A DNA stretch of 64,000 nucleotides from Bordetella genomosp. 10 (GTDB taxonomy: Bacteria; Pseudomonadota; Gammaproteobacteria; Burkholderiales; Burkholderiaceae_B): NCBI RefSeq assembly GCF_002261225.1, contig NZ_NEVM01000005.1, positions 124,001 to 188,000 on the forward strand, written 5' to 3'. Positions within the stretch are counted from its first letter, which is position 1. Every line of letters begins with the position of its first letter. Position numbers and translations under genes: made by a program. This document shows, piece after piece, positions 1 through 10,400 of the stretch. The notes under the pieces are model-generated. The model was not told where the DNA came from. It was given only the letters and a program-made list of their open reading frames with translations, and did not search any database.

Positions 1-638
1 GTCTGGTTCAAGGCATCGGTGATGCCGCTCAGTTCCGGCACGCGCGGCGCCAGATGCTGCCCCCACTGGCCGCGGCCGATGGCGCGCATCTGCTCCCCGA
101 CTTCGGCCAGCAGCCGCTTCTCGATCCAGCGCACCAGGGCGAAGGCGAACAAGGCCCACAGTACCCCCGCGCCGACCACCAGCATGATCATACGCAGGCT
201 ATTGCGCCACAGCGTTTCCCAGGCGTAGATGTCCGTGGCCGTCAGCGTGACCTCGCCCAGTTGGCGCCAGCCGTCGGTCACCACGTGGCTGGCCGACTTG
301 GCCGACAGCGGCACCAGGCGCTGGAACCAGCCCGGCACGGGCGCGGCGGCGTCGCTGCTGCGCGAGATCAGCACCTTGCCTTGCGGGTCCGTCAATTTGA
401 CCAGGGAGAAATGGCCGCCGTCGAACAGCGCGGAGACCAGCAGGTCCTGCGTGATGCGGTCGCTGTTCGCGGGCTGCGACAGCGACAGCGCCAGCGACAC
501 CGCCGCGTCGTTGCTCTGCACCTGCAACTGGCCGGAAAGATAGTCGCGCGCCGCGTTGACGCTGAATATCAACGTCCCCAGGAGGATGACGACGACGGCC
601 AGCGTGATGCTCAATAGAAGTTGTCGAAGAATGGACAT
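1..638 (-). CDS. lapD: LapD-type c-di-GMP receptor, N-terminal part (gene runs off the window)
   Basis: Inner-membrane protein that in the LapD family binds c-di-GMP with degenerate GGDEF/EAL domains and sequesters the protease LapG. Only the first 212 codons are in the window. Seen: a start ATG whose complement is at 636-638, a first membrane segment at about residues 7-27 (LLLSITLAVVVILLGTLIF), a periplasmic LapD/MoxY-type domain of about 120 residues, a second membrane segment at about 148-170, and a HAMP-like stretch (GRGQWGQHL) before the edge. The GGDEF/EAL part lies outside, so the family call rests on this architecture and on the neighbours. It starts 21 nt after the stop of lapG on the same strand, the usual lapG-lapD pairing. 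Confidence 0.85.
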   Translation of the reverse strand, partial: MSILRQLLLSITLAVVVILLGTLIFSVNAARDYLSGQLQVQSNDAAVSLALSLSQPANSDRITQDLLVSALFDGGHFSLVKLTDPQGKVLISRSSDAAAPVPGWFQRLVPLSAKSASHVVTDGWRQLGEVTLTATDIYAWETLWRNSLRMIMLVVGAGVLWALFAFALVRWIEKRLLAEVGEQMRAIGRGQWGQHLAPRVPELSGITDALNQ

Positions 639-659
639 AGTTGCTTCCCGCCGCGGGAC

Positions 660-1343
660 TTACGGTCGAATGCCTTCGCGCTCCATGCGCTGCAGCAGAT
701 TACGCCAACGCCCGATCCGGTCGACCGGGGCAGCCTGTTTTCCATTTACATAGACGCCTTCCGCATTGAAACTGAAGACGGGGACCAGGTCCCGCCGCTG
801 CGACGCGGGCAGGATGGTGGAAATCAAGCTGTCGAGAACCAGCGGCATGGCATTCGGCGAGGGATAATAGCCCAACACCATGTGCGCGATCTGTTCCGTG
901 CTTTCGGGCCCGCCGATGCGGGCGCGGACGTACACGAAACGCAGCTTGCTGGTGGGCACGCCCAGGCTGATCAGCGAGAAATACTTCCCGATGACGTAAT
1001 CCTCGCAATCGCCCGCGCCCTTCCCCAGGGCCTCCAGCGGCGTGGCCCAGTAATCCTCGACGCCCCAGACCGTCATGTCGTCGGACTGGCGCACGCGCTG
1101 GTTCCAGAAATCGTTGACGCTCGCGAGCTTGTCCTGTTCGGACATCTCGCGGTCGTCCTGCAATACCTTCAACCACGCCTCGACCGCCTGCTCGCCGCGC
1201 GCGCCATAGCGGCTGGCAGCCAGCTTCACCAGCTTCTGGCTGTCCAGTTCGAGCGCGCCGCTGAGGCTCCACCCGCCGACCAGGCAAAGTATCAGCGTCC
1301 AGCACAGCGCCTGCAAAGCGAGCGGACGTAAATATCTGGGCAT
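660..1343 (-). CDS. lapG: LapG-type periplasmic cysteine protease (transglutaminase-like, DUF920)
   Basis: Cysteine protease that removes the N-terminal retention module of LapA-type adhesins and so releases them from the cell surface; LapD inhibits it when c-di-GMP is high. The 227-aa protein has an N-terminal hydrophobic signal (residues 8-30). It carries the family catalytic triad: Cys113 in GDCEDY, His154 in AHMVLGYY and Asp171 in LVLDSL. Length fits the family (about 200-230 aa). It lies between the giant adhesin (its presumed substrate) and lapD. No strong ribosome-binding site is visible directly before the chosen ATG. Confidence in the family is high; the substrate is inferred from position and from the double-alanine motif in the adhesin. 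Confidence 0.93.
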   Translation of the reverse strand: MPRYLRPLALQALCWTLILCLVGGWSLSGALELDSQKLVKLAASRYGARGEQAVEAWLKVLQDDREMSEQDKLASVNDFWNQRVRQSDDMTVWGVEDYWATPLEALGKGAGDCEDYVIGKYFSLISLGVPTSKLRFVYVRARIGGPESTEQIAHMVLGYYPSPNAMPLVLDSLISTILPASQRRDLVPVFSFNAEGVYVNGKQAAPVDRIGRWRNLLQRMEREGIRP

Positions 1344-1362
1344 GGGGGTCTGGGTGTACTCC

Positions 1363-1391
1363 GGGCGCCTCCGCGGAGTGCGGAGGTGCCC
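1363..1391 (-). other. Strong stem-loop between adhesin and lapG
   Basis: GGGCGCCTCCGC (1363-1374) pairs with GCGGAGGTGCCC (1380-1391) around a 5-nt loop, with a single G-U pair in 12. It sits in the 64-nt gap between the adhesin stop and the lapG start. There is no T-run on the minus strand after it, so it is not a canonical intrinsic terminator; it may be a processing or attenuation element that uncouples lapG expression from the very long adhesin message. Confidence 0.55.
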
Positions 1392-1407
1392 ATCTTACAC
1401 AGCTACC

Positions 1408-4400
1408 TCAGTCGTGCGTATGCAGCTTCCCTTTTTGCAACAGATCGGTGATCACTTGCTGGTCGGTGGTGTGGCTGCCGATCAGGTCGACGTTCTCCAG
1501 CACGATCTTCTGGTCGAACCCGGTGGCGACCTGGCCCTGCGTGCTGACCTGGATCACCGTATTGCTGCCATCCTTGGTGAAATGCAGGTACTTGCTCAGG
1601 TCCCCGTCAGCCGGGTTCTGCAACAGCCCGGCCAGGTCCAGGACGTCGCCGCCCGAGCCGACGTCCGCGGTCGAGAACTGCTTGACCGTGTCGACGGCGG
1701 GGTTGGAGGTGGTGCCCTGGTCGTGGAGTTCCCACTTGAAGGTATCGCCGCCACCGCCGCCGACCAGGGTGTCGTTGCCCTGCCCGCCGATCAGCGTGTC
1801 GGCGCCCGTGCCCGCGTAGAGGGTGTCGTTGCCCGCGCCGCCATGCAGGGTGTTGTTGCCCGACGTGGCGTAGATGATGTCGTTGCCATCGTCCCCGTAC
1901 AGGTCGTCGTTGCCGCCGCCGCCGTAGATGATGTCATCGCCGGCGCCGCCGTGGATGACGTCGTTGCTGCCGAGGGGATCGCCCACCACGTTGAAGTCGG
2001 CGCTGTGCTGGGCGATATAGTCGTACACCTCCGCCGTGGTCGCGGCGTGGCCATTGGTCGCGGTGAGGTAGTCCACCAGGCCCTGGTAGCCCGCGCCATC
2101 GTGGGTCCCGGCGGCATGGCCCGCCCATGACAACGCATCCGTATTGATCGTATCCCCGAAGATGATGTCGTTGCCATCGCCGCCGTTGATCGTATCGCTG
2201 CCGACGGACAGCGGATCCTGGTGGGAGCTGCCGCCTTGCAGGACGGCATCCAGGTCGGAAGCCTGGTGGACGATGTCCACCGTGCCCGCCGGCGCGGTGA
2301 CCGTGCTCGAATAGGCGTGCGTCGTGATGTTGTCGATGTTCACCGTGGAGCTGCCCGAACCCGACGAATTGTCGGTGACCGAGTACACCAGGTGATACGT
2401 GCCGGCGCCCAGGACGTTCGACTCCATCGTCACCAGGCTGGAGATCGCGCTGGTGCTGGTGCCGGTCTGCGCCACTTCCCAGTGGCCGTTGACCAGCTTC
2501 TCGATGGTCCACTTGAAGGTGTCGCCGGTGTTGAAGTTCGAGGTCGACACGTCGAAGGAGACGCTGGTCTTGTCGCCGATCGTGAAGCTCTGGCTGGTGA
2601 CGGTGGTGGCGCCGGAGCCATTGGCGTCGGTGATGTGGAATTGCTGGTTGCTCTTGCTGATCGAGCTGCCCGAACCGCCCAGCGACTGGGTCCAGTTGGA
2701 CACATCGTTCATGCCACCGCTGCTGCCGCTGCCCCGGTTGTTGAAGTTCGCCAAGGTGGACGCGGTGTTGCTGCCGATGCCGATCGTCGCGGAACTCGTT
2801 CCGCCCGCCGCCGTGTTGTCGAAGAACTGGAGGATCTGGCTGTCCACGTCGTCGCCGATGCCGACGGCATGCACCTCGCTCACGTTGCTCAGCGCGGCGA
2901 AGGCATCCACCGAGTGCTGCACGGTGGTGACGTCCGTCGTGTTGCCGGTGCCGCCGACTCCGCCCGAGCTCTTGAGGTAATACGTCGGATCGCCGTCCGT
3001 CAGGAAGTAGGTGACGTTCTCGTAGTTCGCCCCCGTCTTGCCCGCCGCGGTCTGCGCATTGAACCACGACACCGCCGAATCGAACGCCGCTTCGTAGTTC
3101 GTGCCGCCGGTGGCCGTCATCGCCTGGATCTTGCTGATCAGCGTATCGACGTTCGCGGTCGTCAGGCCCTGGATCGGGATGGTGCTGTCCGCGTTGGTGC
3201 CGAAGCCGATCAAGGCGACGTTGACGACGCCGCCGGAATGGGTATCCAGGGTGTTCAGCAGGTTGATGAGCGCGGCCTTGACGAGCGACATGCGATCCTG
3301 CCCGGAGGACGGGTTCTGGCTGCCGTCGAGGCCCCAGGCCATGCTGCCGGAATGGTCGATGATCAGCGCGATGTTGTAGCTCATGCCGGCCACGACGACG
3401 GTCTTCGTGCCGCCCAGGTCGCCGACGATGACGTCGTCGCCCGAGCCGCCGTTGATCACGCCGCTATCGTTGCCGCCCACCACCAACTGGTTGGTGGCGA
3501 TGGCGAAGTTGTACTCGCCGGACGTGTCCTGGCCGCCATGGTCGGTGCCGCCGTTGTCGACCACCTTGAAGCCGAAGCTGGCGTCGCCGCCGTCCGCGCC
3601 GGGCACGTAGACGAGCTTGCCCGCGTTGATCTGGTCGACGGAGATGACGTCGCCCGCGTGCACCGTCGCGCCGTTCAGCGTCAGGGTGCCGTCGGTCGGA
3701 ACGCGGCTGATGATCACGCTCTGCAGGGTGTTGTGCTCGCCCTGCGTGTCGGCGAAGTTGAATTCCGCCGCCGTGAAGGTGTGGGTGTCGCCGACCGCGA
3801 CGGTCGTCGAGTTGTCGGCCGCGACCGGGGCGTCATTGGTGCCGTTGATCGTCACGTTGACGTTGTACGTCGCGGTGCCGTCTTCCGAAACCACCGTGAA
3901 CGTGCGGACCGGGAGGCTGTCGCCGCCGGACAGCGCCTGCACCGTCGCGTTGGTGTTGTCCAGCGTGTAGCTCCACTTGCCGTTGGCGTCGATGGTGAAG
4001 GTGCCATAGTCGTCCTTCACGGTCTGCGCCTGGAAGAGGCTCTCGCCGTCGTCGGTGTCCTTGATGGTCAGGGATCCGTTGTAGACGCTGGCCGTGTCTT
4101 CGTAGACCACGCCCGCCGCGGAATCGCCGGCGCCCACCGTGATGGTCGGGACGTCGTTGGTGCCGGTGACGGTGACGGTCAAGGTGGCCGTGGAGGTGCC
4201 GCCCTCGCCGTCGCTGATCGTGTAGTTGATCGACGTGGTGGCGGTCTTGCCCGCACCCAGGTGGTCGAAGGCATGGCCCGCGTTGAAGCTGTAGCTGCCG
4301 TCGGCGTTGACGACGAACGTGCCGCCGTGGTCGCCGGCGATGGTCTTGCCGACGTTGGCGTCGACGCCGTTGACCGACTTCACCGCGATGCTGTCGCCGT

Positions 4401-7400
4401 CCGGATCGGAGTCCTTGCCCACGCCGTTGGCGTCACCCGTGAGGACGTTGCCGGCAGCCGTGCCGCCTTGCAGCGTGCTGTTGGCGTCATTGACCGCCGT
4501 GGGCGCCGGGTTGGTGACGTCCCAGGTGAAGGTCTGCGTGACCGTGCCGCCGTGGCCGTCGTTGGCCGTGACCGTGACGGTATACACACCCTTGTCCAGG
4601 CCGGCTTCCTGGTGCTGCGAAGCCGAGTGGTCCAGCGTGCCGGTGATCTTGCCCGTGGCCGGGTCGATCGTCAGGCCCGTCGGCAGGCCCGAGGCCGAGT
4701 ACGTCAGCTTGTCGCCGGCGTCCTGGTCGTGGAAGTAGCCCGCGACCGAGAAGTCGACCTTGCCGGCGTCCACCCCGGTCTGGTTGTTGATCACGTCGAC
4801 GGTCGGCGCATGGTTGGTGCCCGTGACCGTCACGGTCAGGCTGGCCTTCGAGGTGCCGCCCTCGCCGTCGCTGACCGTGTAGTTGATCGACGTCGTTTGC
4901 GAGGCGCCGTTGGCCAGGCTGTCGAAGTCGTGGCCGGCGTTGAAGGTGTAGGTGCCGTCGGCGTTGATGGTGAACGTGCCGCCATGGTCGCCGGCGATGG
5001 TCTTGCCGACGTTGGCATCTTGCCCGTTGACCGACTTCACGACGAGCGTGTCGCCGTCCGGATCGACGTCCTTGCCCGCGCCGCCGGCGGCGCCGCTGAT
5101 GACGTTGCCGGTCGCCGTGCCCGTCGGGGTGGCGCTGTTCACGTCGTTCGCGGCCGTCGGGGCCGGGTTGGTGACGTCCCAGGTGAAGGTCTGCGTGACC
5201 GTGCCACCGTGGCCGTCATTGGCGGTAACCGTGACGGTGTACACGCCCTTGTCCAGGCCGGCTTCCTGGTGCTGCGAAGCCGAATGGTCCAGCGTGCCGG
5301 TGATCTTGCCCGTGGCCGGGTCGATCGCCAGGCCCGTGGGCAGGCCCGAGGCCGAGTACGTCAGCGTGTCGCCAACGTCCTTGTCGTGGAAGAAGCCGGA
5401 CGTATCGAAGTCCACCTTGCCGGCGTCGACGCCGGTCTGGTTGTTGATGACGTCGACCGTCGGGACATCGTTGGTGCCCGTGACCGTGACGGTCAGGGTC
5501 GCCGTCGAGGTGCCGCCTTCGTTGTCGGTCACCGTGTAGGTGATCGAGCTGGTCGCGGTCTTGCCTTGGGCCAGGCTGTCGAAATCGTGGCCGGCGTTGA
5601 AGGTGTAGGTGCCGTCGGCGTTGATGGTGAAGGAACCGCCGTGGTCGCCTGCGATAACCTGGCCGACGTTGCCGGCATGGCCGTTGACCGACTGGACCTT
5701 CAGCGTGTCGCCGTCGGGGTCCACGTCCTTGCCCGCGCCATTGGCATCGCCAGTGATGACGTTGCCGGAGGCGGTGCCGCCCTGTTGGGTCGCATTGACA
5801 TCATTCGCCGCCGTCGGGGCCGGGTTGGTGACGTCCCAGGTGAAGGTCTGCGTGACCGTGCCACCGAGGCCGTCGTTGGCCGTGACCGTGACGGTGTACA
5901 CGCCCTTGTCCAGGCCCGCTTCCTGATGCTGCGAGGCCGAGTGATCCAGCGTGCCCGTGATCTTGCCCGTCGCCGGGTCGATCGTCAGACCCGTGGGCAG
6001 GCCCGAGGCCGAATAGGTCAGCTTGTCGCCGACGTCCTGGTCGTGGAAGTAGCTCGCGACCGAGAAGTCGACCTTGCCGGCGTCGACGCCCGTCTGGTTG
6101 TTGATGACGTCGACGGTCGGCGCATGGTTGGTGCCGGTGATCGTCACGGTGAGGTTGGCCGTCGAGGTGCCGCCCTCGCCGTCGCTGACCGTATAGCTGA
6201 CCGACGTCGTTTGCGACGTGCCGTTGCTCAGGTTGTCGAAGTCGTGGCCCGCGTTGAAGGTGTAGGTGCCGTCGGCGTTGATGGTGAACGTGCCGCCGTG
6301 GTCGCCGGCGACGGTCTTGCCGACATTGGCGTCCTGGCCGTTGACCGACTGGACCTTCAGCGTATCGCCGTCGGGGTCCACGTCCTTGCCGGCGCCCGAG
6401 CTGTCGCCCGTAATGACGTTGCCGGTCGCGGTGCCCGCAGCGCTGGTGCTGTTGACGTCGTTAGCGGCCGTGGGCGCCGGGTTGGTCACGTCCCAGGTAA
6501 AGGTCTGCGTGACCGTGCCGCCGTGGCCGTCGTTGGCCGTGACCGTAACGGTGTAGACGCCCTTGTCCAGCCCGGCTTCCTGGTGCTGCGAAGCCGAGTG
6601 GTCCAACGTGCCCGTGATCTTGCCCGTGGCCGGGTCGATCGTCAGGCCCGTCGGCAGGCCCGAAGCCGAGTAGGTCAGCGTGTCGCCGACATCCTTGTCG
6701 TGGAAGAAGCCAGCGGTATCGAAGTCCACCTTGCCGGCGTCCACGCCGGTTTGGTTGTTGATGACGTCGACCGTCGGCGCATCGTTGGTGCCCGTAACGA
6801 TGACGATCAAGGTCGCCGTCGACGTGCCGCCTTCGTTGTCGGTCACCGTGTAGGTGATCGAGCTGGTCGCCGTCTTGCCTTGCGCTAAGCTGTCGAAATC
6901 GTGGCCGGCATTGAAGGTGTAGGTGCCGTCGGCGTTGATCGTGAAGGAGCCGCCGTGGTCGCCGGCAATAACCTGGCCGACATTGCCAGCCTGGCCGTTG
7001 ACCGATTGAACCGTCAGCTTGTCGCCGTCCGGATCGACGTCCTTGCCCGCGCCATTGACATCGCCGGTGATGACGTTGCCGGTGGCGGTGCCACCCTGCT
7101 GCGTCGCATTGACGTCATTGGCCGCCGTCGGCGCCGGGTTGGTCACGTCCCAGTTGAACGTTTGCGTAACCGTGCCGCCGTGACCGTCGTTGGCCGTGAC
7201 GACGACCGTATAGACGCCGCCCTCGCCGCCTTGCGAGGCCGAGTGGTCGATGGTGCCCGTGATCTTGCCCGTATTCGGGTCGATTTCCAGGCCCTTCGGC
7301 AGACCCGAAGCCGAGTACGTCAGCGTATCGCCCGCGTCGATGTCCTTGAAGTAGCCGGACACGTCCACATTGATGCCGGTATCCGCATCCTGGCCCACCT

Positions 7401-10400
7401 GGGTCTGGATATGGCCTTCCGCCGTCGGCACGTCGTTGGTGCCGGTCACCGTCACCGCCAAGGTCGCCGTCGAGGTGCCGCCTTCGCCATCGGTCACGGT
7501 ATAGGTGATCGAGCTGACGGCGGTCTTGCCTTGGGCCAGGGCATCGAAATCATGGCCGGCATTGAAGGTGTACGTGCCGTCGGCGTTGATCGTGAACGTG
7601 CCGCCATGGTCGCCCGCGACCACCTGGCCGACATTGCCCGCCTGGCCATTGACCGACTGCACCGTCAGCTTGTCGCCGTCCGGATCCACGTCCTTGCCCG
7701 CGCCCGAAGCGTCGCCGGTGATGACGTTGCCGGTCGCCGAGCCACCCTGCTGGGTCGCGGCGGCGTCATTCGCCGCCGTGGGCGCCGGGTTGGTGACATC
7801 CCAGTTGAACGTCTGCGTAACCGTGCCGCCGTGGCCGTCATCGGCCGTGACCGTGACGGCGTACACGCCCTTGTCCAGGCCCGCTTCCTGGTGTTGCGAC
7901 GCCGAGTGATCCAGCGTGCCCGTGATCTTGCCCGTGGCCGGATCGATCGTCAGCCCAGCCGGCAGGCCCGACGCCGAATAGGTCAGCTTGTCGCCGATAT
8001 CCAGGTCGTGGAAGTAGCTCGCGACCGAGAAGTCGACCTTGCCGGCGTCCACGCCGGTCTGGTCGTTGATCACGTCGACGGTCGGCGCATGGTTGGTGCC
8101 GGTGATCGTCACGGTGAGATTGGCCGTCGAGGTGCCGCCCTCGCCGTCGCTGACCGTGTAGCTGATGGACGTCGTCTGCGACGTGCCATTGCTCAGGTTG
8201 TCGAAGTCGTGACCCGCGTTGAAGGTGTAGGTACCGTCGGCGTTGATGGTGAACGTGCCGCCGTGGTCGCCGGCAATGGTCTTGCCGACGTTGCCGTCCT
8301 GGCCGTTGACCGACTTCACGACCAGCGTGTCGCCGTCCGGATCCACGTCCTTGCCCGCGCCCGAAGCGTCGCCGGTGATGACGTTGCCGGTCGCGGTGCC
8401 GGCCGCGCTGGTGCTGTTCACGTCGTTAGCGGCCGTGGGCGCCGGGTTGGTGACGTCCCAGTTGAAGGTCTGCGTGACCGTGCCGCCATGGCCGTCGTTG
8501 GCCGTCACGACGACCGTGTAGACGCCGCCCTCGCCGCCTTGCGAAGCGGAGTGGTCGATGGTGCCGGTGATCTTGCCCGTGTTCGGGTCGATCTCCAGGC
8601 CCTTGGGCAGGCCGGAAGCCGAGTACGTCAGCGTATCGCCGGCGTCGATGTCCTTGAAGTAGCCCGACACGTCCACGTTGATGCCCGTATCGGCGTCCTG
8701 ACCCACCTGGGTCTGGATATGGCCTTCCGCGGTCGGCACATCGTTGGTGCCCGTGACCGTGACCGTCAGGGTCGCCGTCGATATGCCGCCTTCGTTGTCG
8801 GTCACCGTGTAGGTGATCGAGCTGGTCGCCGTCTTGCCTTGCGCCAACGCGTCGAAATCGTGGCCGGCATTGAAGGTATAGGTGCCGTCGGCATTGATCG
8901 TGAAGCTGCCGCCGTGATCGCCGGCGATAACCTGACCGACCTTGTCGGCCTGGCCGTTGACCGATTGAACCGTCAGCTTGTCGCCGTCCGGATCGACGTC
9001 CTTGCCCGTGCCCGAAGCGTCGCCCGTGATGACGTTGCCGGTGGCGGTGCCACCCTGTTGGGTCGCATTGACATCATTCGCCGCCGTCGGGGCCGGGTTG
9101 GTCACATCCCAGTTGAAGGTTTGCGTGACCGTGCCGCCATGGCCGTCGTTGGCCGTGACGACGACCGTGTAGACGCCACCCTCGCCACCCTGCGAAGCGG
9201 AGTGATCGATGGTGCCGGTGATCTTGCCCGTGTTCGGGTCGATTTCCAGGCCCTTCGGCAGACCAGACGCCGAATACGTCAGCGTGTCGCCCGCGTCGAT
9301 GTCCTTGAAGTAACCCGACACGTCCACATTGATGCCGGTATCGGCATCCTGACCCACCTGGGTCTGGATATGGCCTTCCGCCGTCGGCACATCATTGGTG
9401 CCCGTGACCGTGACGGTCAGCGTCGCCGTCGAGGTGCCGCCCTCGTTGTCAGTCACCGTATAGGTGATCGAGCTCGTCGCGGTCTTGCCTTCAGCCAGGC
9501 TGTCGAAATCGTGGCCGGCGTTGAAGGTATACGAGCCGTCGGCGTTGATCGTGAAGGAGCCGCCGTGGTCGCCAGCAATAACCTGGCCGACCTTGTCGGC
9601 TTGGCCGTTGACCGATTGAACCGTCAGCTTGTCGCCGTCCGGATCGACGTCCTTGCCGGCGCCCGAAGCGTCGCCCGTAATGACGTTGCCGGTCGCGGTG
9701 CCATCTTGCAGCGTGCTGTTGCTGTCGTTGGCCGCCGTCGGCGCCGGGTTCGTGACATCCCAGGAGAAGGTCTGCGTGACCGTGCCGCCATGGCCGTCAT
9801 TGGCCGTGACCGTGACGGTGTACACGCCCTTGTCCAGACCCGCTTCCTGATGCTGCGAGGCCGAGTGGTCGATCGTGCCCGTGATCTTGCCCGTGGCCGG
9901 ATCGATCGTCAGGCCCGTCGGCAGACCCGAGGCGGAGTACGTCAGCGTGTCGCCGACGTCCTTGTCGTGGAAGAAACCAGCGGTGTCGAAATCCACCTTG
10001 CCGGCGTCCACGCCGGTTTGGTTGTTGATCACGTCGACCGTCGGGGCATCGTTGGTGCCCGTGACCGTGACGGTCAAGGTCGCCGTCGAGGTGCCACCTT
10101 CGTTGTCGGTCACCGTGTAGGTGATCGAGCTGGTCGCCGTCTTGCCTTGGGCCAACGCGTCGAAATCGTGGCCGGCGTTGAAGGTGTACGTGCCGTCGGC
10201 ATTGATCGTGAAGGAGCCGCCATGGTCGCCGGCGATAACCTGGCCGACGTTGGCCGCCTGCCCATTGACCGATTGAACCGTCAGCTTGTCGCCGTCGGGA
10301 TCCACGTCCTTGCCCACGCCCGCGGCATCGCCGGTGATGACGTTGCCGGTCGCCGTGCCGCCCTGCTGCGTCGCATTGACGTCATTGGCCGCCGTCGGCG

